Shown here piece after piece: positions 35,112 to 45,800 of a stretch of DNA of 64,000 bases (position 1 is its first letter; the number at the start of each line of letters is the position of its first letter). The position numbers and the translations under genes were made by a program. The notes under the pieces are model-generated. The model ran no database searches, had not been told where the DNA came from, and worked only from the letters and a program-made list of their open reading frames with translations. Source of the stretch: CAZTAO01 sp964611645 (GTDB taxonomy: Bacteria > Armatimonadota > UBA5829). Location of the stretch: positions 161,430 through 225,429 of the forward strand of contig CAZTAO010000001.1 in assembly GCA_964611645.1 (NCBI GenBank). The letters run 5' to 3'.

Positions 35112-37769
35112 ATGATTTCCAGACTGGCCCCAATTACCCTAGTGGTTGCTGCTATTCTTTTGGCATCCACATTCTGTTTGTCTCTGCCGGCATCTGCCGG
35201 CATCACCGAAAGGATATCCATTTCCGATACCGGTGGTGATCCCAATAGTCAAAGCTACGAACGGGACATAAGTGCCGACGGCAGGTACGTGGTCTTCACG
35301 TCGAACGCCAGTAACATCGTGGTCGGGGACACCAACGGCAACTGGGACGTATTTGTCCGAGACAGGGTAGGCGGTTTCATGTCCAGGGTGTCGGTGTCCA
35401 GCGCGGGCGTTCAGGGAAACGACAACTGCTTTGGGGGAGTTTCCATCAGCGCTGACGGCAGGTATGTGGCCTTCGCATCCTACGCCAGCAATCTCGTGTC
35501 CGGAGATACCAACGACTGTTCGGACATCTTCGTGCGGGATATGGTCGAGGGTACCACACAGAGAGTATCTACCACCTGGGTGAGCAATCAGGCGGATGGC
35601 TATAGCACGAAGCCGCGGATAAGCGCGAATGGAAGGTTCGTTTCGTTTGTGTCCGAAGCGACCAATCTTGTCCCAAATGATACCAATGCAGTCATCGACG
35701 CTTTTGTGCGAGACAGGGCCAGTGAGACCACTGAGCGGGTGTCCATATCCACCGCCCGAGCGCAGGGAGATGACGGCACGGCTTCTGCCGCGATGTCCGC
35801 TGACGGCAGGTTCATTGCATTCGAATCCTGGGCGACCAATCTCGTCCCCGGGGATACCAACGGCAATGAGGATGTGTTCGTGCGAGACCGGTTCACCGGA
35901 GTTACCGAGAGGGTATCCATCTCATCCACGGAGCAGCAGGGCAATGATTTCAGCGGCAATCCCTCCATCAGCTCCGACGGCCGCTTTGTGGCGTTCGCCG
36001 CCTGGTCATCAAACCTGGTCCCCGGTGACGCCAACGAGACGTACGACGTTTTCGTCCGAGACAGGCTTACCGGAACCACCGAGTGCGTGTCTGTTTCCAC
36101 TGCGGAAGTGATGGGTAATGAGGCCAGCAACGATCCGGTCATCAGCGCCAATGGCAGGTACGTGGCTTTCCATTCCGATTCCTCGAACCTGGTGTCTGGC
36201 GATATCAATGCTGTCGCGGATGTGTTTGTTCGAGACAGGAAGACCGGCACGACAGACCGTGTCTCTGTGGACAGCTCGGGTGTACAGGGCAATGGCGCCA
36301 GCGAGAACCCATCACTCAGTCCGGATGGCCGCTTCCTGGCATTCACTTCGGAAGCATCCAACCTGGCGGGAGGCGACGGCAACGGCTTGCAGGACGTCTT
36401 TGCTCGTGATCGCGCCGGTGATGCGGCATTCTCGGATCCCATCAATGTGAGCCTGACGCCTTCGGGTGGTCACTTCGGGAAGATGACCATTTCCCTGCAA
36501 AGTACGTACCGCGACCACGAGGGCTACTCCCATATTCGCAAGTGCTATTTGCTGCTCAATGACTCTCTCGCGCAGACCAATGCCGTGCTGCTTTACTATG
36601 ACCGTGTGGCCAACAAGGTGTATCTCAAGAACGATGCCAATACGAGTTGGGGCACGGGGTACGCGCCGGGCACGGATGTGACGCTGTCCAACAGCCAGTG
36701 TTGGGTGTATGTCAAGAATATATCAGTGTCAGGGGCAGGATACGACCTCACCATCAACTGGAACCTGGATATTAGCGTGTCGTACATGTTCAAGCAGTTG
36801 AAGGGATACCTTTATGTTACCGACGCCACGGGCGGCTTCGGCGGCTGGGACCAGTTCGGGACATACTTCAACACCAAGCCGCAGGTGGTTGATGTTTCGC
36901 CCAATTACGGACCGTTGGCGACGAGTATGGTGATCAGGATGGCCAGCCTCTATCGTGACGCCAATGGAGCTGGAGACCTGCGCAAGTGCTACCTGCTTCT
37001 CAATGACAAGCTGGCATTTACGGATGCCCTTTTCCTCTTTTATGACAAGGCTGCCAACAAGGTGTATGTGAAGAACGCATCCAACACCAGTTGGGGGACT
37101 GGGTATGCTCCTGGGACAGACATTGTCCTCAATTCCAGTTGGGCATCCGTATGGATAAGGGACACTGCGGTATATCCCATTGGTGACGACCTCGTCATCT
37201 CTTGGGCGTTTAGCATTGCGCCCGGTTCGGAGCCGGACAACCTCTGCAGTTGGATGTACTGCACGGACTCCGGCGGGCTGCTGGATGGGTGGAAGAAAGT
37301 AGGGACACACTTTACCCCCACCGCCCCCACCTGCGTTAGCGTCTTTCCCAGTGGTGACGTCCCTGCCGGCACGAAGCAGGTCTACACAGCTACCTGTTCA
37401 GACGACAATGGCCAGGTGGACATCTACAGATGCTATTACCAGATGAGTGTGACCTCCAGCCAGGCAAACGCTGTCCTGCTCTACTACGATGCCAAGCTGA
37501 ACAAAGTGTTCCTGAAGAACGACGCGAGCACCTCGTGGGGCATCGGCCAGGTTCCCGGAACCAACGTGGTGCTGGAGAACAGCCAGTGCAAGGTTTACGT
37601 CAAGGACCTGACGGTGGCCCCCGGAGCCTCGGACGAGTTGGTGATCAACTGGCCCATAGAACTGAAAGCCTCCCAGGTAGGCAAGAAACTCTGCCAACGC
37701 ATGTTCGTCCAGGACAACGAACTGCTCAACAGCGCCTGGCATGTCATGGGGTATGTAAGGGTGAAGTAG
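35112..37769 (+). CDS. secreted TolB/PD40-type seven-bladed propeller with three C-terminal modules
   Basis: An 885-residue exported protein, starting at ATG 35112, where AAGGAG lies seven bases upstream and a signal peptide follows (PITLVVAAILLASTFCLSLPASA). Seven PD40 repeats end with the pattern VFVRDR (for example ADGRYVAFASYASNLVSGDTN). Three modules follow, with YLKNDANTSWGTGYAPG, YVKNASNTSWGTGYAPG and FLKNDASTSWGIGQVPG as landmarks. The third module is of the LVINWPIELKASQVGKKLC type shared with the other plus-strand members rather than the PPPWSVTD type of the minus-strand members. It is the first gene of the plus-strand cluster. Confidence 0.8.
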   Translation: MISRLAPITLVVAAILLASTFCLSLPASAGITERISISDTGGDPNSQSYERDISADGRYVVFTSNASNIVVGDTNGNWDVFVRDRVGGFMSRVSVSSAGVQGNDNCFGGVSISADGRYVAFASYASNLVSGDTNDCSDIFVRDMVEGTTQRVSTTWVSNQADGYSTKPRISANGRFVSFVSEATNLVPNDTNAVIDAFVRDRASETTERVSISTARAQGDDGTASAAMSADGRFIAFESWATNLVPGDTNGNEDVFVRDRFTGVTERVSISSTEQQGNDFSGNPSISSDGRFVAFAAWSSNLVPGDANETYDVFVRDRLTGTTECVSVSTAEVMGNEASNDPVISANGRYVAFHSDSSNLVSGDINAVADVFVRDRKTGTTDRVSVDSSGVQGNGASENPSLSPDGRFLAFTSEASNLAGGDGNGLQDVFARDRAGDAAFSDPINVSLTPSGGHFGKMTISLQSTYRDHEGYSHIRKCYLLLNDSLAQTNAVLLYYDRVANKVYLKNDANTSWGTGYAPGTDVTLSNSQCWVYVKNISVSGAGYDLTINWNLDISVSYMFKQLKGYLYVTDATGGFGGWDQFGTYFNTKPQVVDVSPNYGPLATSMVIRMASLYRDANGAGDLRKCYLLLNDKLAFTDALFLFYDKAANKVYVKNASNTSWGTGYAPGTDIVLNSSWASVWIRDTAVYPIGDDLVISWAFSIAPGSEPDNLCSWMYCTDSGGLLDGWKKVGTHFTPTAPTCVSVFPSGDVPAGTKQVYTATCSDDNGQVDIYRCYYQMSVTSSQANAVLLYYDAKLNKVFLKNDASTSWGIGQVPGTNVVLENSQCKVYVKDLTVAPGASDELVINWPIELKASQVGKKLCQRMFVQDNELLNSAWHVMGYVRVK

Positions 37770-37871
37770 CCTGTGGCTGCAAGCTCCTGATGCGTCCCGG
37801 CACTGTTCCTTGCGTTGCGAGATGGCCTGGCGAGACCGCGAGACACTTCCGGGCCAGCGATCCGGATTACT

Positions 37872-37919
37872 GAGACGCCGAGTGGGATGAATGTGCTCAA
37901 CTATTCCATTCGGCGTCTC
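37872..37919 (+). terminator. rho-independent-like terminator
   Basis: GAGACGCCGAGTGG pairs with CCATTCGGCGTCTC with one mismatch around a loop of about 20 bases, followed by TTTGTGTT. It lies about 100 bp after the stop at 37769. Confidence 0.7.
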
Positions 37920-37962
37920 TTTGTGTTGCCGTGACAGAATTGGCGCGCTACTTTGTGTATAC

Positions 37963-37990
37963 TTGACAAAGTGGGTTTTTCAGGTATAAT
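37963..37990 (+). promoter_or_regulatory. near-consensus sigma-70 promoter
   Basis: A perfect TTGACA (37963-37968) and a perfect TATAAT (37985-37990) are separated by 16 bp. This is the strongest promoter match in the window. The start would be near 37997, leaving about 240 nt of untranslated leader before the ATG at 38241. I see no gene in that leader and recognise no riboswitch. Confidence 0.85.
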
Positions 37991-38240
37991 TCAGTCTACA
38001 TACGAGCTTGCAGTTAGTGGCGCGGTATGCACGGTACGGGAAGGGATCTGGTCGTGAAGTGCTCGCAGTCGCTGTATGCTATACCGTTCTTCCTCAATAC
38101 AAGTACGTCTCAGATATGTGCTTTCTCCTCTCGCGTTGGCCACGGTCCCGTTTGCCCCAGTTCAGTTGCTCTGCACGGATCGCTTTCCGTCAAACCGGTT
38201 GGGTATTGTCTCGCGCAAATCTAATGGAGGTTGCTTGGAA

Positions 38241-40469
38241 ATGCTTCACTATAGATCATCTCTACCCCGGATATTTCTGGCGCTTGCAGTAATCGTGCTG
38301 GCTTTGTTGGTGTGGGCGCCGCCCCTCGCGGCCGGTGGCCTGGTGGCGTGGGGAGACAATAGCAATGGCCAATGTAATGTCCCGGCGGGAAACAACTACG
38401 CCACTCTCGATAGCGGGTGGGATCTCGATGTGTCGTTGAGATCGGACGGTTCCCTTAAGGCGTGGGGCAGCCACTGGCTTCTTGCAGACCCGGCGGGTAA
38501 CGATTTCAAGGCTGTTGCTGCCGGGTGGGGCCACATATTGACGTTGAAATCGGACGGCTCCCTTGCTGCGTGGGGCAACAACGTAAGGGGCCAGTGCAAT
38601 GTCCCGGCCGGAAACGACTACGTGGCCATAGCTGCCGGCATGGACCACAATGTGGCGCTAAAATCGGACGGTTCCCTGGTGGACTGGGGAGACAATACCT
38701 ACGGCCAGTTGGGTGTGCCGACAGGAAACAACTACACCGCCATCGCTGCCGGCTACTATCACGCTTTGGCGCTGAAATCGGACGGCTCTCTCGCGGCGTG
38801 GGGATCCAATGATGAGGGTGCGTGCAATGTCCCGGCGGGAACCAACTACGCCGCTATATCTGCCGGCTACGCATTCAGCGTGGCTTTGAGATCGGATGGT
38901 TCCCTTGTGGCGTGGGGATGGAACGACTGGGACCAGTGCAAAGTCCCAGCGGGCAACGACTATGTCGCCATCTCTGCCGGCGCCTACCACAGTGTGGCAT
39001 TGAAATCGGACGGCTCCCTGGCGGCATGGGGTTACAATCCCTTCGGCGAGTGCGATGTTCCGGCGGGAAACAACTACATAGCCGTGGCTGCGGGCCGATA
39101 CTACAGTGTAGCCATCCAGGAGAATCCCCCAACGAACGTAAGCATCACGCCCGCAGGGGGCGCTCTAGGCACAAGCGCTGCCACACTCACTTCCGTTTAT
39201 CAAGATGCTAACGGTTACGCCGACATAAAACGGGCATACCTGCTGCTGAACGATTCGCTTGGGCAGGCGAATGCGGCGCTAATGATGTACGATCGTTCGA
39301 CCAACCGGTTCTATCTGAAGAACGACGCCAACACAAGCTGGGGAACCGGCTACGCCCCCGGGACCAATATTACCCTGCAGAACAGCCAGTGCAGCTTCTA
39401 TGTAAAAGACACCACTGTCTCCGTAGGCGGCAATGACCTGACCGTGAACTGGCGCATAGCGCTGAAAAGCCCATTCTCCGCGAAGAACCTGAACGGCTAT
39501 ATGTATGTACAGGATATGGGCGGCCTCACGGACGGCTGGGACCTGATGGGCATCTACTACAACGTGAAGCCACAGGCAGTGAGCATAGACCCAAACAGCG
39601 GCGCTCTGCCTATCGACGGCCTCGAACCCACCCAGATCACCTCACTCTACCGCGACCCGAACGGCAGCGAGGACATCCGTCGATGCTATATGCTGATCAA
39701 CGATTCGACGGATCAGGCAAACGCGGTGCTCCTGTGGTATGACAAGGCGACAAACAAGGTCTATCTGAAAAACGACGCAAATACCAGTTGGGGCACCGGA
39801 TACGCGCCCGGCTCGGAGAAGGTTCTGTTGAACAGCCAATGCGAGGTCTTCTTGAATAGAATTCAGGTTATCCCAAGCGGCAAGGACTTGAGTATTGTCT
39901 GGTCGGTGAAACTGACCGCCGCGATGGAAGGCAAGAACCTCTATAGTTGGATGTATGTCACGGACTCCAAAGCTGCGTTCGATGGGTGGAAAAAGGTGGG
40001 AACTCACTTCACCCCCGCCGCTCCCACCTGCGTGAGCATAGCTCCGTCAACCGGCAAAGTGCAGACTGGGACCCCGCTGGTATTCACAACCGAGTATGCG
40101 GACTCCAACGGCAGCGCTGATATATATCAGTGCTACCTCCAAATGGGCCCGACTGGAAGCTTCTCCAATGCCGTGTTCGTCCTCTACGATGCGAAGCAGA
40201 ACAAGGTCTTCCTGCGCAATGACGGGAACACCAGTTGGGGAACCGGCCAGACTCCCGGGACGAATATCACGCTCGAGAACAACCAGTGCATCGTGTATGT
40301 GAAGAACACAACGGTAACACCCAGCGGCTCCGACAATCTGATCATCAATTGGAGCATCACGCTCAAGCCCGTCTTCATCGGCAAGCTGCTTGGAGAACGG
40401 ATGTACTGCCGCGACAACGAGTATCTGAACAGCGCCTGGAAGCTGAAGGGGTACGTGAGGGCGCAGTAG
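38241..40469 (+). CDS. secreted RCC1-like seven-unit propeller with three C-terminal modules
   Basis: A 742-residue exported protein. GGAGG lies 11 bases before ATG 38241, and a signal peptide follows (IFLALAVIVLALLVWAPPLAA). Seven RCC1-like units (LKSDGSLAAWG, CNVPAGN) begin with a half-unit GGLVAWGDNSNG and close with NNYIAVAAGRYYSVAI. Unit 2 has lost part of its loop (WGSHWLLADPAGN). Three modules follow, carrying FYLKNDANTSWGTGYAPG, VYLKNDANTSWGTGYAPG and FLRNDGNTSWGTGQTPG. It is read from the strong promoter at 37963 and probably also carries the genes at 40525 and 42842, with gaps of 55 and 88 bp. Confidence 0.8.
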   Translation: MLHYRSSLPRIFLALAVIVLALLVWAPPLAAGGLVAWGDNSNGQCNVPAGNNYATLDSGWDLDVSLRSDGSLKAWGSHWLLADPAGNDFKAVAAGWGHILTLKSDGSLAAWGNNVRGQCNVPAGNDYVAIAAGMDHNVALKSDGSLVDWGDNTYGQLGVPTGNNYTAIAAGYYHALALKSDGSLAAWGSNDEGACNVPAGTNYAAISAGYAFSVALRSDGSLVAWGWNDWDQCKVPAGNDYVAISAGAYHSVALKSDGSLAAWGYNPFGECDVPAGNNYIAVAAGRYYSVAIQENPPTNVSITPAGGALGTSAATLTSVYQDANGYADIKRAYLLLNDSLGQANAALMMYDRSTNRFYLKNDANTSWGTGYAPGTNITLQNSQCSFYVKDTTVSVGGNDLTVNWRIALKSPFSAKNLNGYMYVQDMGGLTDGWDLMGIYYNVKPQAVSIDPNSGALPIDGLEPTQITSLYRDPNGSEDIRRCYMLINDSTDQANAVLLWYDKATNKVYLKNDANTSWGTGYAPGSEKVLLNSQCEVFLNRIQVIPSGKDLSIVWSVKLTAAMEGKNLYSWMYVTDSKAAFDGWKKVGTHFTPAAPTCVSIAPSTGKVQTGTPLVFTTEYADSNGSADIYQCYLQMGPTGSFSNAVFVLYDAKQNKVFLRNDGNTSWGTGQTPGTNITLENNQCIVYVKNTTVTPSGSDNLIINWSITLKPVFIGKLLGERMYCRDNEYLNSAWKLKGYVRAQ

Positions 40470-40524
40470 CCGCCTTGGCGGGTGATGGCTGCCTTCAGTG
40501 TCAAAAGCAAGAGGAGAATGCGGG

Positions 40525-42753
40525 ATGAGAACGAGAACGAGTTCGATTTATGTAGTTGCAGTAACTTTGTTGATGTTGTTTGGGTTGTTGGGGGATATGC
40601 CGGCGCTCGCCGCAGGTCCTCTTTTGGCGTGGGGGAACAATAGCAGTGGCCAGTGCAATGTCCCGGCGGGAAACAACTACGCCGCTGTCGCTGGCGGACG
40701 TTCGCACAGCTTGGCATTGAAATCTGACGGCTCCCTGGTGGCGTGGGGATGGAATGGCGAGGGTCAGTGCAACGTCCCGGCAGGAAACAACTTTGCGGCG
40801 GTCTCGGCCGGTTACAGTCACAGCCTGGCGTTGAAATCGGACGGCTCCTTGGCGGCCTGGGGAGAGAACGGCGATGGTCAGTGCAATGTTCCGGCGGGGA
40901 ACAACTACGCCGCTGTCGCCGCTGGCCTGTTGCACAGCGTGGCGTTGAAATCGGACGGTTCCCTTGTGGCGTGGGGAGCCAATTGGGATGGTCAGTGCGA
41001 TGTTCCGGCGGGAAACAACTATGCTGCTGTCGCTGCCGGCCAACTACACAACGTGGCTTTGAAATCGGACGGCTCCCTGGTGGCGTGGGGGTACAATCTC
41101 TATGGTCAGTGCAATGTCCCGGCGGGAAACAACTACGCCGCTATCGACGCGGGCCAATACCACAGTATGGCCTTGAAATCGGACGGTTCCCTTGTGGCGT
41201 GGGGGTCCAATTCCGAGAGCCAGTGCAATGTCCCGGCGGGAAACAACTATGCTGCTGTCTCTGCTGGAAACTACTACAGCGTGGCGTTGAAATCGGACGG
41301 CTCGCTGGTCGCGTGGGGATCCAATAGCTGGGGTGAGTGCAATGTCCCGGCGGGAAACAACTACGCGGCTGTATCTGCTGGCGGATTCCACAATGTGGCC
41401 ATCTATGTGCCGACCGGCCCGGCCAATGTGAGCCTTTCCCCTTCCGGTGGCGCTCTCGAGACAACCGCTGCCACACTCCAGAGCGTCTATCGGGATCCCA
41501 ATGGCTTCGCGGATATCAAGAGGGCATATCTGCTCATCAACGACTCCTTTGGGCAAGCAAACGCCGTATTGCTTATGTACGACCGACCGGGTAACAAGCT
41601 CTACCTGAAGAATGACGCGAACAACAGTTGGGGCACGGGCTACGTGCCCGGGGCAAACATCACGCTGCAAAACAGCCAGTGCTACGTGTACGTGAAAGAC
41701 ACTACCGTTTCGCCAAGCGCAAACAACCTGACCGTGAACTGGCGCATCGCTCTCAAGAGCGCCCATGTGGCGAAGCTTCTGAACGCATACATGTACGTGC
41801 AGGATGTAGGCGGTCTTGCCGATGGCTGGGGTCTGATGGGTATCTACTACAACGTGAAACCCGAAGTGGTGAGTATTACGCCCAATTCAGGTGCGCTGCC
41901 AATCGGCGTGAAGACTACCCTTAGCAGTCTGTACCGCGATGTGAACGGCTTCGCCGACCTGCGCAAGTGCTACGTACTGGTCAACGACACGCTGAGCCAG
42001 GCTAATGCCGTATTCATCTACTATGACAAGGGTGGAAACAAGGTCTATCTCAAGAATGACGCCAACACCAGTTGGGGCACCGGATACGCCCCAGGCGCGA
42101 ACATTGTGCTTTCCAATAGCCAGTGCGAGGTGTACGTGAAGGACACAACCGTATCCGGCGCGGGCAACGATCTGACCGTCGCCTGGTCTCTGAAGCTGAA
42201 GTCCTCGATGACCGGCAAGAACCTCTACAGTTGGATGTATGTAACGGATTCCAAGTCCGCATTCGATGGTTGGGAGAAGGTGGGGACGCACTTCACACCG
42301 ACCGCTCCGACGTGCGTCAGCGTGACGCCATCGGCGGGTAACGTGTTGACTGGATCGCCGGTGGTGTTCGCCACCGAGTATTCGGATACGAACGGGAACA
42401 TAGACATTTCCCGCTGCTATTTCCAGATGAGCGTGACTTCAAGCCAGGCAGGCGCGGTGTTCCTGCTGTATGATGCCAAGCAGAACAAGATATTCCTGAG
42501 AAACGACGCGAACACCGCCTGGAGCACGGGCCAGATCCCCGGCGCTGATGTGACTCTGCAAAACAGCCAGTGCATCGTCTACCTGAAGACCACAACCCTA
42601 ACGCCAAACGGCCCCAACAATCTGGTGATTAACTGGAAAATCACTCTAAAGACCAGCCAGATTGGCAAGAAGCTATGCGAGCGGATGTTCGTTCAAGATA
42701 ACGAGAACCTCATCAGCGGCTGGAAGGTAAAGGGGTATGTGAGGGGCCAGTAG
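40525..42753 (+). CDS. secreted RCC1-like seven-unit propeller with three C-terminal modules
   Basis: A 742-residue exported protein, the same length as its neighbour. ATG 40525 has GAGGAGA upstream and a signal peptide follows (SSIYVVAVTLLMLFGLLG, ending PALA), very like the leader of the gene at 9047-11278. The RCC1 units are unusually uniform: QCNVPAGNNYAAV occurs almost unchanged in every unit, which points to recent homogenisation. Three modules follow (KNDANNSWGTGYVPG, KNDANTSWGTGYAPG, RNDANTAWSTGQIPG). Confidence 0.8.
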   Translation: MRTRTSSIYVVAVTLLMLFGLLGDMPALAAGPLLAWGNNSSGQCNVPAGNNYAAVAGGRSHSLALKSDGSLVAWGWNGEGQCNVPAGNNFAAVSAGYSHSLALKSDGSLAAWGENGDGQCNVPAGNNYAAVAAGLLHSVALKSDGSLVAWGANWDGQCDVPAGNNYAAVAAGQLHNVALKSDGSLVAWGYNLYGQCNVPAGNNYAAIDAGQYHSMALKSDGSLVAWGSNSESQCNVPAGNNYAAVSAGNYYSVALKSDGSLVAWGSNSWGECNVPAGNNYAAVSAGGFHNVAIYVPTGPANVSLSPSGGALETTAATLQSVYRDPNGFADIKRAYLLINDSFGQANAVLLMYDRPGNKLYLKNDANNSWGTGYVPGANITLQNSQCYVYVKDTTVSPSANNLTVNWRIALKSAHVAKLLNAYMYVQDVGGLADGWGLMGIYYNVKPEVVSITPNSGALPIGVKTTLSSLYRDVNGFADLRKCYVLVNDTLSQANAVFIYYDKGGNKVYLKNDANTSWGTGYAPGANIVLSNSQCEVYVKDTTVSGAGNDLTVAWSLKLKSSMTGKNLYSWMYVTDSKSAFDGWEKVGTHFTPTAPTCVSVTPSAGNVLTGSPVVFATEYSDTNGNIDISRCYFQMSVTSSQAGAVFLLYDAKQNKIFLRNDANTAWSTGQIPGADVTLQNSQCIVYLKTTTLTPNGPNNLVINWKITLKTSQIGKKLCERMFVQDNENLISGWKVKGYVRGQ

Positions 42754-42841
42754 CCGCTTCTGCGGCTCTAAGGTGATTCAAGCTGGCGGATACTCCAATG
42801 GCGGGAAGTAACTGCAAGTACAGCACCAAGGAGTGTGTGCG

Positions 42842-45800
42842 ATGAAGATAAAAACGAGAACGAACTCGATCCGTGTGACTGCTGCAATTCCGTTACTGTT
42901 GTTCGTATTGTTGGGGTCGGTGCCGGCGTCGGCCGCCGGCTATCTCGCGGCATGGGGACGAAATTCCAATGGCCAGTGCAATGTCCCGGCGGGAAACAAC
43001 TACTCGGCCATCTCCGCCGGCTATTCCCACAGCGTGGCGTTGAAGTCGGATGGCTCCCTTGTGGCGTGGGGGGACAATGGAGTTGGCCAGTGCAATGTCC
43101 CGTCGGGGATTGTTGTTGCTGTCTCCGCGGGTTACGGCCACAATGTGGCGATAAGATCGGACGGCTCTCTTGCTCCGTGGGGGGAGAATGGCTATGGACA
43201 GTGCAATGTCCCGTCGGGGACCGACTACGTCGCTGTCGCGGGGGGCGGAAACCACAGTCTAGCGCTGAAATCGGACAGCTCTCTTGCGGCATGGGGATGG
43301 AACGACTACGGCCAGTGCGATGTCCCGGCGGGAAACAACTACTCCGCACTCGCTGCCGGCGGGTACCATAGCTTGGCGCTCAAATCGGACGGCTCTATCG
43401 CTGCGTGGGGACGGAACGACTTCGGTCAGTGCGATGTCCCGGCGGGGAACAACTATGTGGCTATCGCTGCCGGCCTGTGCCACAGCGTGGCGTTGAAATC
43501 GGACGGCTCACTGGTGGCGTGGGGATACAATAGCAATGGCGAGTGCGATGTCCCGGCTGGAAACAACTATACCGCCGTCTCAGCAGGCTGGGCTCACAGT
43601 GTGGCGTTGAAAGCGGACAGATCGCTGGTGGCATGGGGGGACAACTTATTCAATCAGTGCAACGTGCCGGTGGGGAACAACTACGTGGCTATTGCCGCAG
43701 GCAGTGACCACAATCTGGCCATAGTCGATGACGTTCAGCCAACGGTAACCATAAATCAGTCATCGGGACAGTCTGACCCCACTAGCTCCGGTCCCATCAA
43801 CTTCACCGTGGTCTTCAGCGAAGTTGTTGCCGACTTTGCCGCCGGCGATGTGACACTCTCCGGCACAGCCGGTGCGACTACGGCCACTGTCACAGGCAGT
43901 GGCACAACCTACAATGTGGCCGTCTCAGGTATGACCAGCGGCGGCACTGTCATCGCGAGCATCGCCGCTGGTGCAGCTAGTGATGCCGCAGGTAACCCGA
44001 GCCTGGCCTCGACAAGCACGGACAATACCGTCACATACCTGGCAGTCGCTCCGGTGAATGTAAGCCTCTCGCCTTCGGGTGGTGCTGTTGGAGTAAGTAT
44101 CACCACATTCCACTGCAGGTACAGCGACTTGAACGGCTACGCTGATATCAAGAGGGTCTATCTGCTGATCAACGACTCCTGGAGCCAGTCGAACGCGGCT
44201 CTTATGATGTACGATAGATCGGCCAACCGGGTGTACCTGAAGAACGATGCAAATACCAGTTGGGGGACAGGTTACGTGCCGGGGAAAGCAGGCTCGCTAG
44301 TCAACAGCCAGTGCACCTTGTATCCTTTTGATACGACAGCACACGGGTCCGGAAACGATGTCACGGTCAATTGGAGCATTGGGCTGAAAAAGACGTTCGC
44401 GACGAAGCTTCTCAAGGCCTATATGTATGTCCAGGATGCAGGTGGTCTCACAGATGGGTGGGACCAGATGGGGTTGTACCATAACTTGGGACCACAGACT
44501 GTGAGCATCGACCCAGATTCCGGTCCACTGCCAATCGACAGACAGACTACCCTCACGAGTGTCTACCGCGACCCCAACGGGGCAGCAGACATGGCGAAGT
44601 GCTACGTGCTGATCTGCGAAGGGTTCAGCCAGGTCAACGCGGCTTTCATCTTCTATGACAAGACCTCCAACAAGGTCTACCTGAAAAACGACGCCAACAC
44701 CAGTTGGGGCACTGGGTATGTCCCCGGAACCAACGTGGCGCTGGAGAACAGCCAGTGCGTGGTGTATGTGAAAGACATCACCGTGGCCGGCGTGGGGAAC
44801 GATCTGACCATCAACTGGGCGTTCAAGCTCAAGCCCTCTATGACCGACAAGAGCCTCTTCAGTTGGATGTACGTCGCCGATTCCAAGGGACTGCTCAGCG
44901 GGTGGAAGAAGATGGGGACACACTTCACCCCCGTCGCGCCGGTGTGCCTCTCGGTTGCGCCGTCCAGTGGCAATGTGACTGCGGGTATTGAGACCGGCTT
45001 TGCGGCTGTCTACGAGGACGAGAACGGCTGGCCGGACATCTACAAGGTGTATCTGCAGCTCAGCGTGACATCCAGCCAGGCAAATGCAGTGCTGGTGATG
45101 TACGACGCGAAGCTGAACAAGGTGTTCCTCAAGAACGACGCCAACACGAGTTGGGGCGTCGGGCAGACGCCTGGGGCCGCCGTGGTTCTGGAGAACAGCC
45201 AGTGCAAGGTCAACCTCGCCTCAATGGGTCCTCCGCCGTGGAGTGTCACCGACAAGCAGTTGCAGGTCTGGTGGCCGATTGAGATCAAGGCCGGCCAGGT
45301 GGGCAAGAAGCTGTGTGTGAGGATGTTTGCTCAGGACAATGAGTCGATGAGCAGCGGATGGAAGGTCAAGGGCTATGTCAGCGTTGTCGCCCCCAGCCCG
45401 GGCGTCAGGAGCTACACGGTCAACGGGGTCAACATCAGCCACAATGTCGGCGATGAGGGGGTTTACTACGACACTCCCGCGACCCAGGCGGCGTATAATA
45501 CCCAGATCATCCGGACGCCCGACAAGTACTACACCGTCTTCCACGGCGAGCCCAACAAGCCCGTTGGAATGGGCTACCCGGGCGACTCCGTCAAGACCGC
45601 TTACCAGACCGGCACATTCACCTACACCATGCCCGGCAACATCGGATATAGGTTGTACGGGCATCCCACCGACACCCTCTCCATCCTCTACAGCCCCGAG
45701 GAGCATGGCCTGAACGGGTGGGGTGGGACTGGCAATCCGATGGTTGTGAAAGGGCGGACGGGAGACAACTACTACTACGCCTTCTTCATAGCGGTAACCG

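Noticed and set aside
35600..36445. A 281-codon open frame on the minus strand
   Set aside because: A shadow of the PD40 repeats of the gene at 35112-37769; its own periodicity derives from them.
40600..41420. Regular near-identical DNA repeats of about 111 bp resembling an array
   Set aside because: They are in-frame RCC1 coding units without spacers, so not a CRISPR array.
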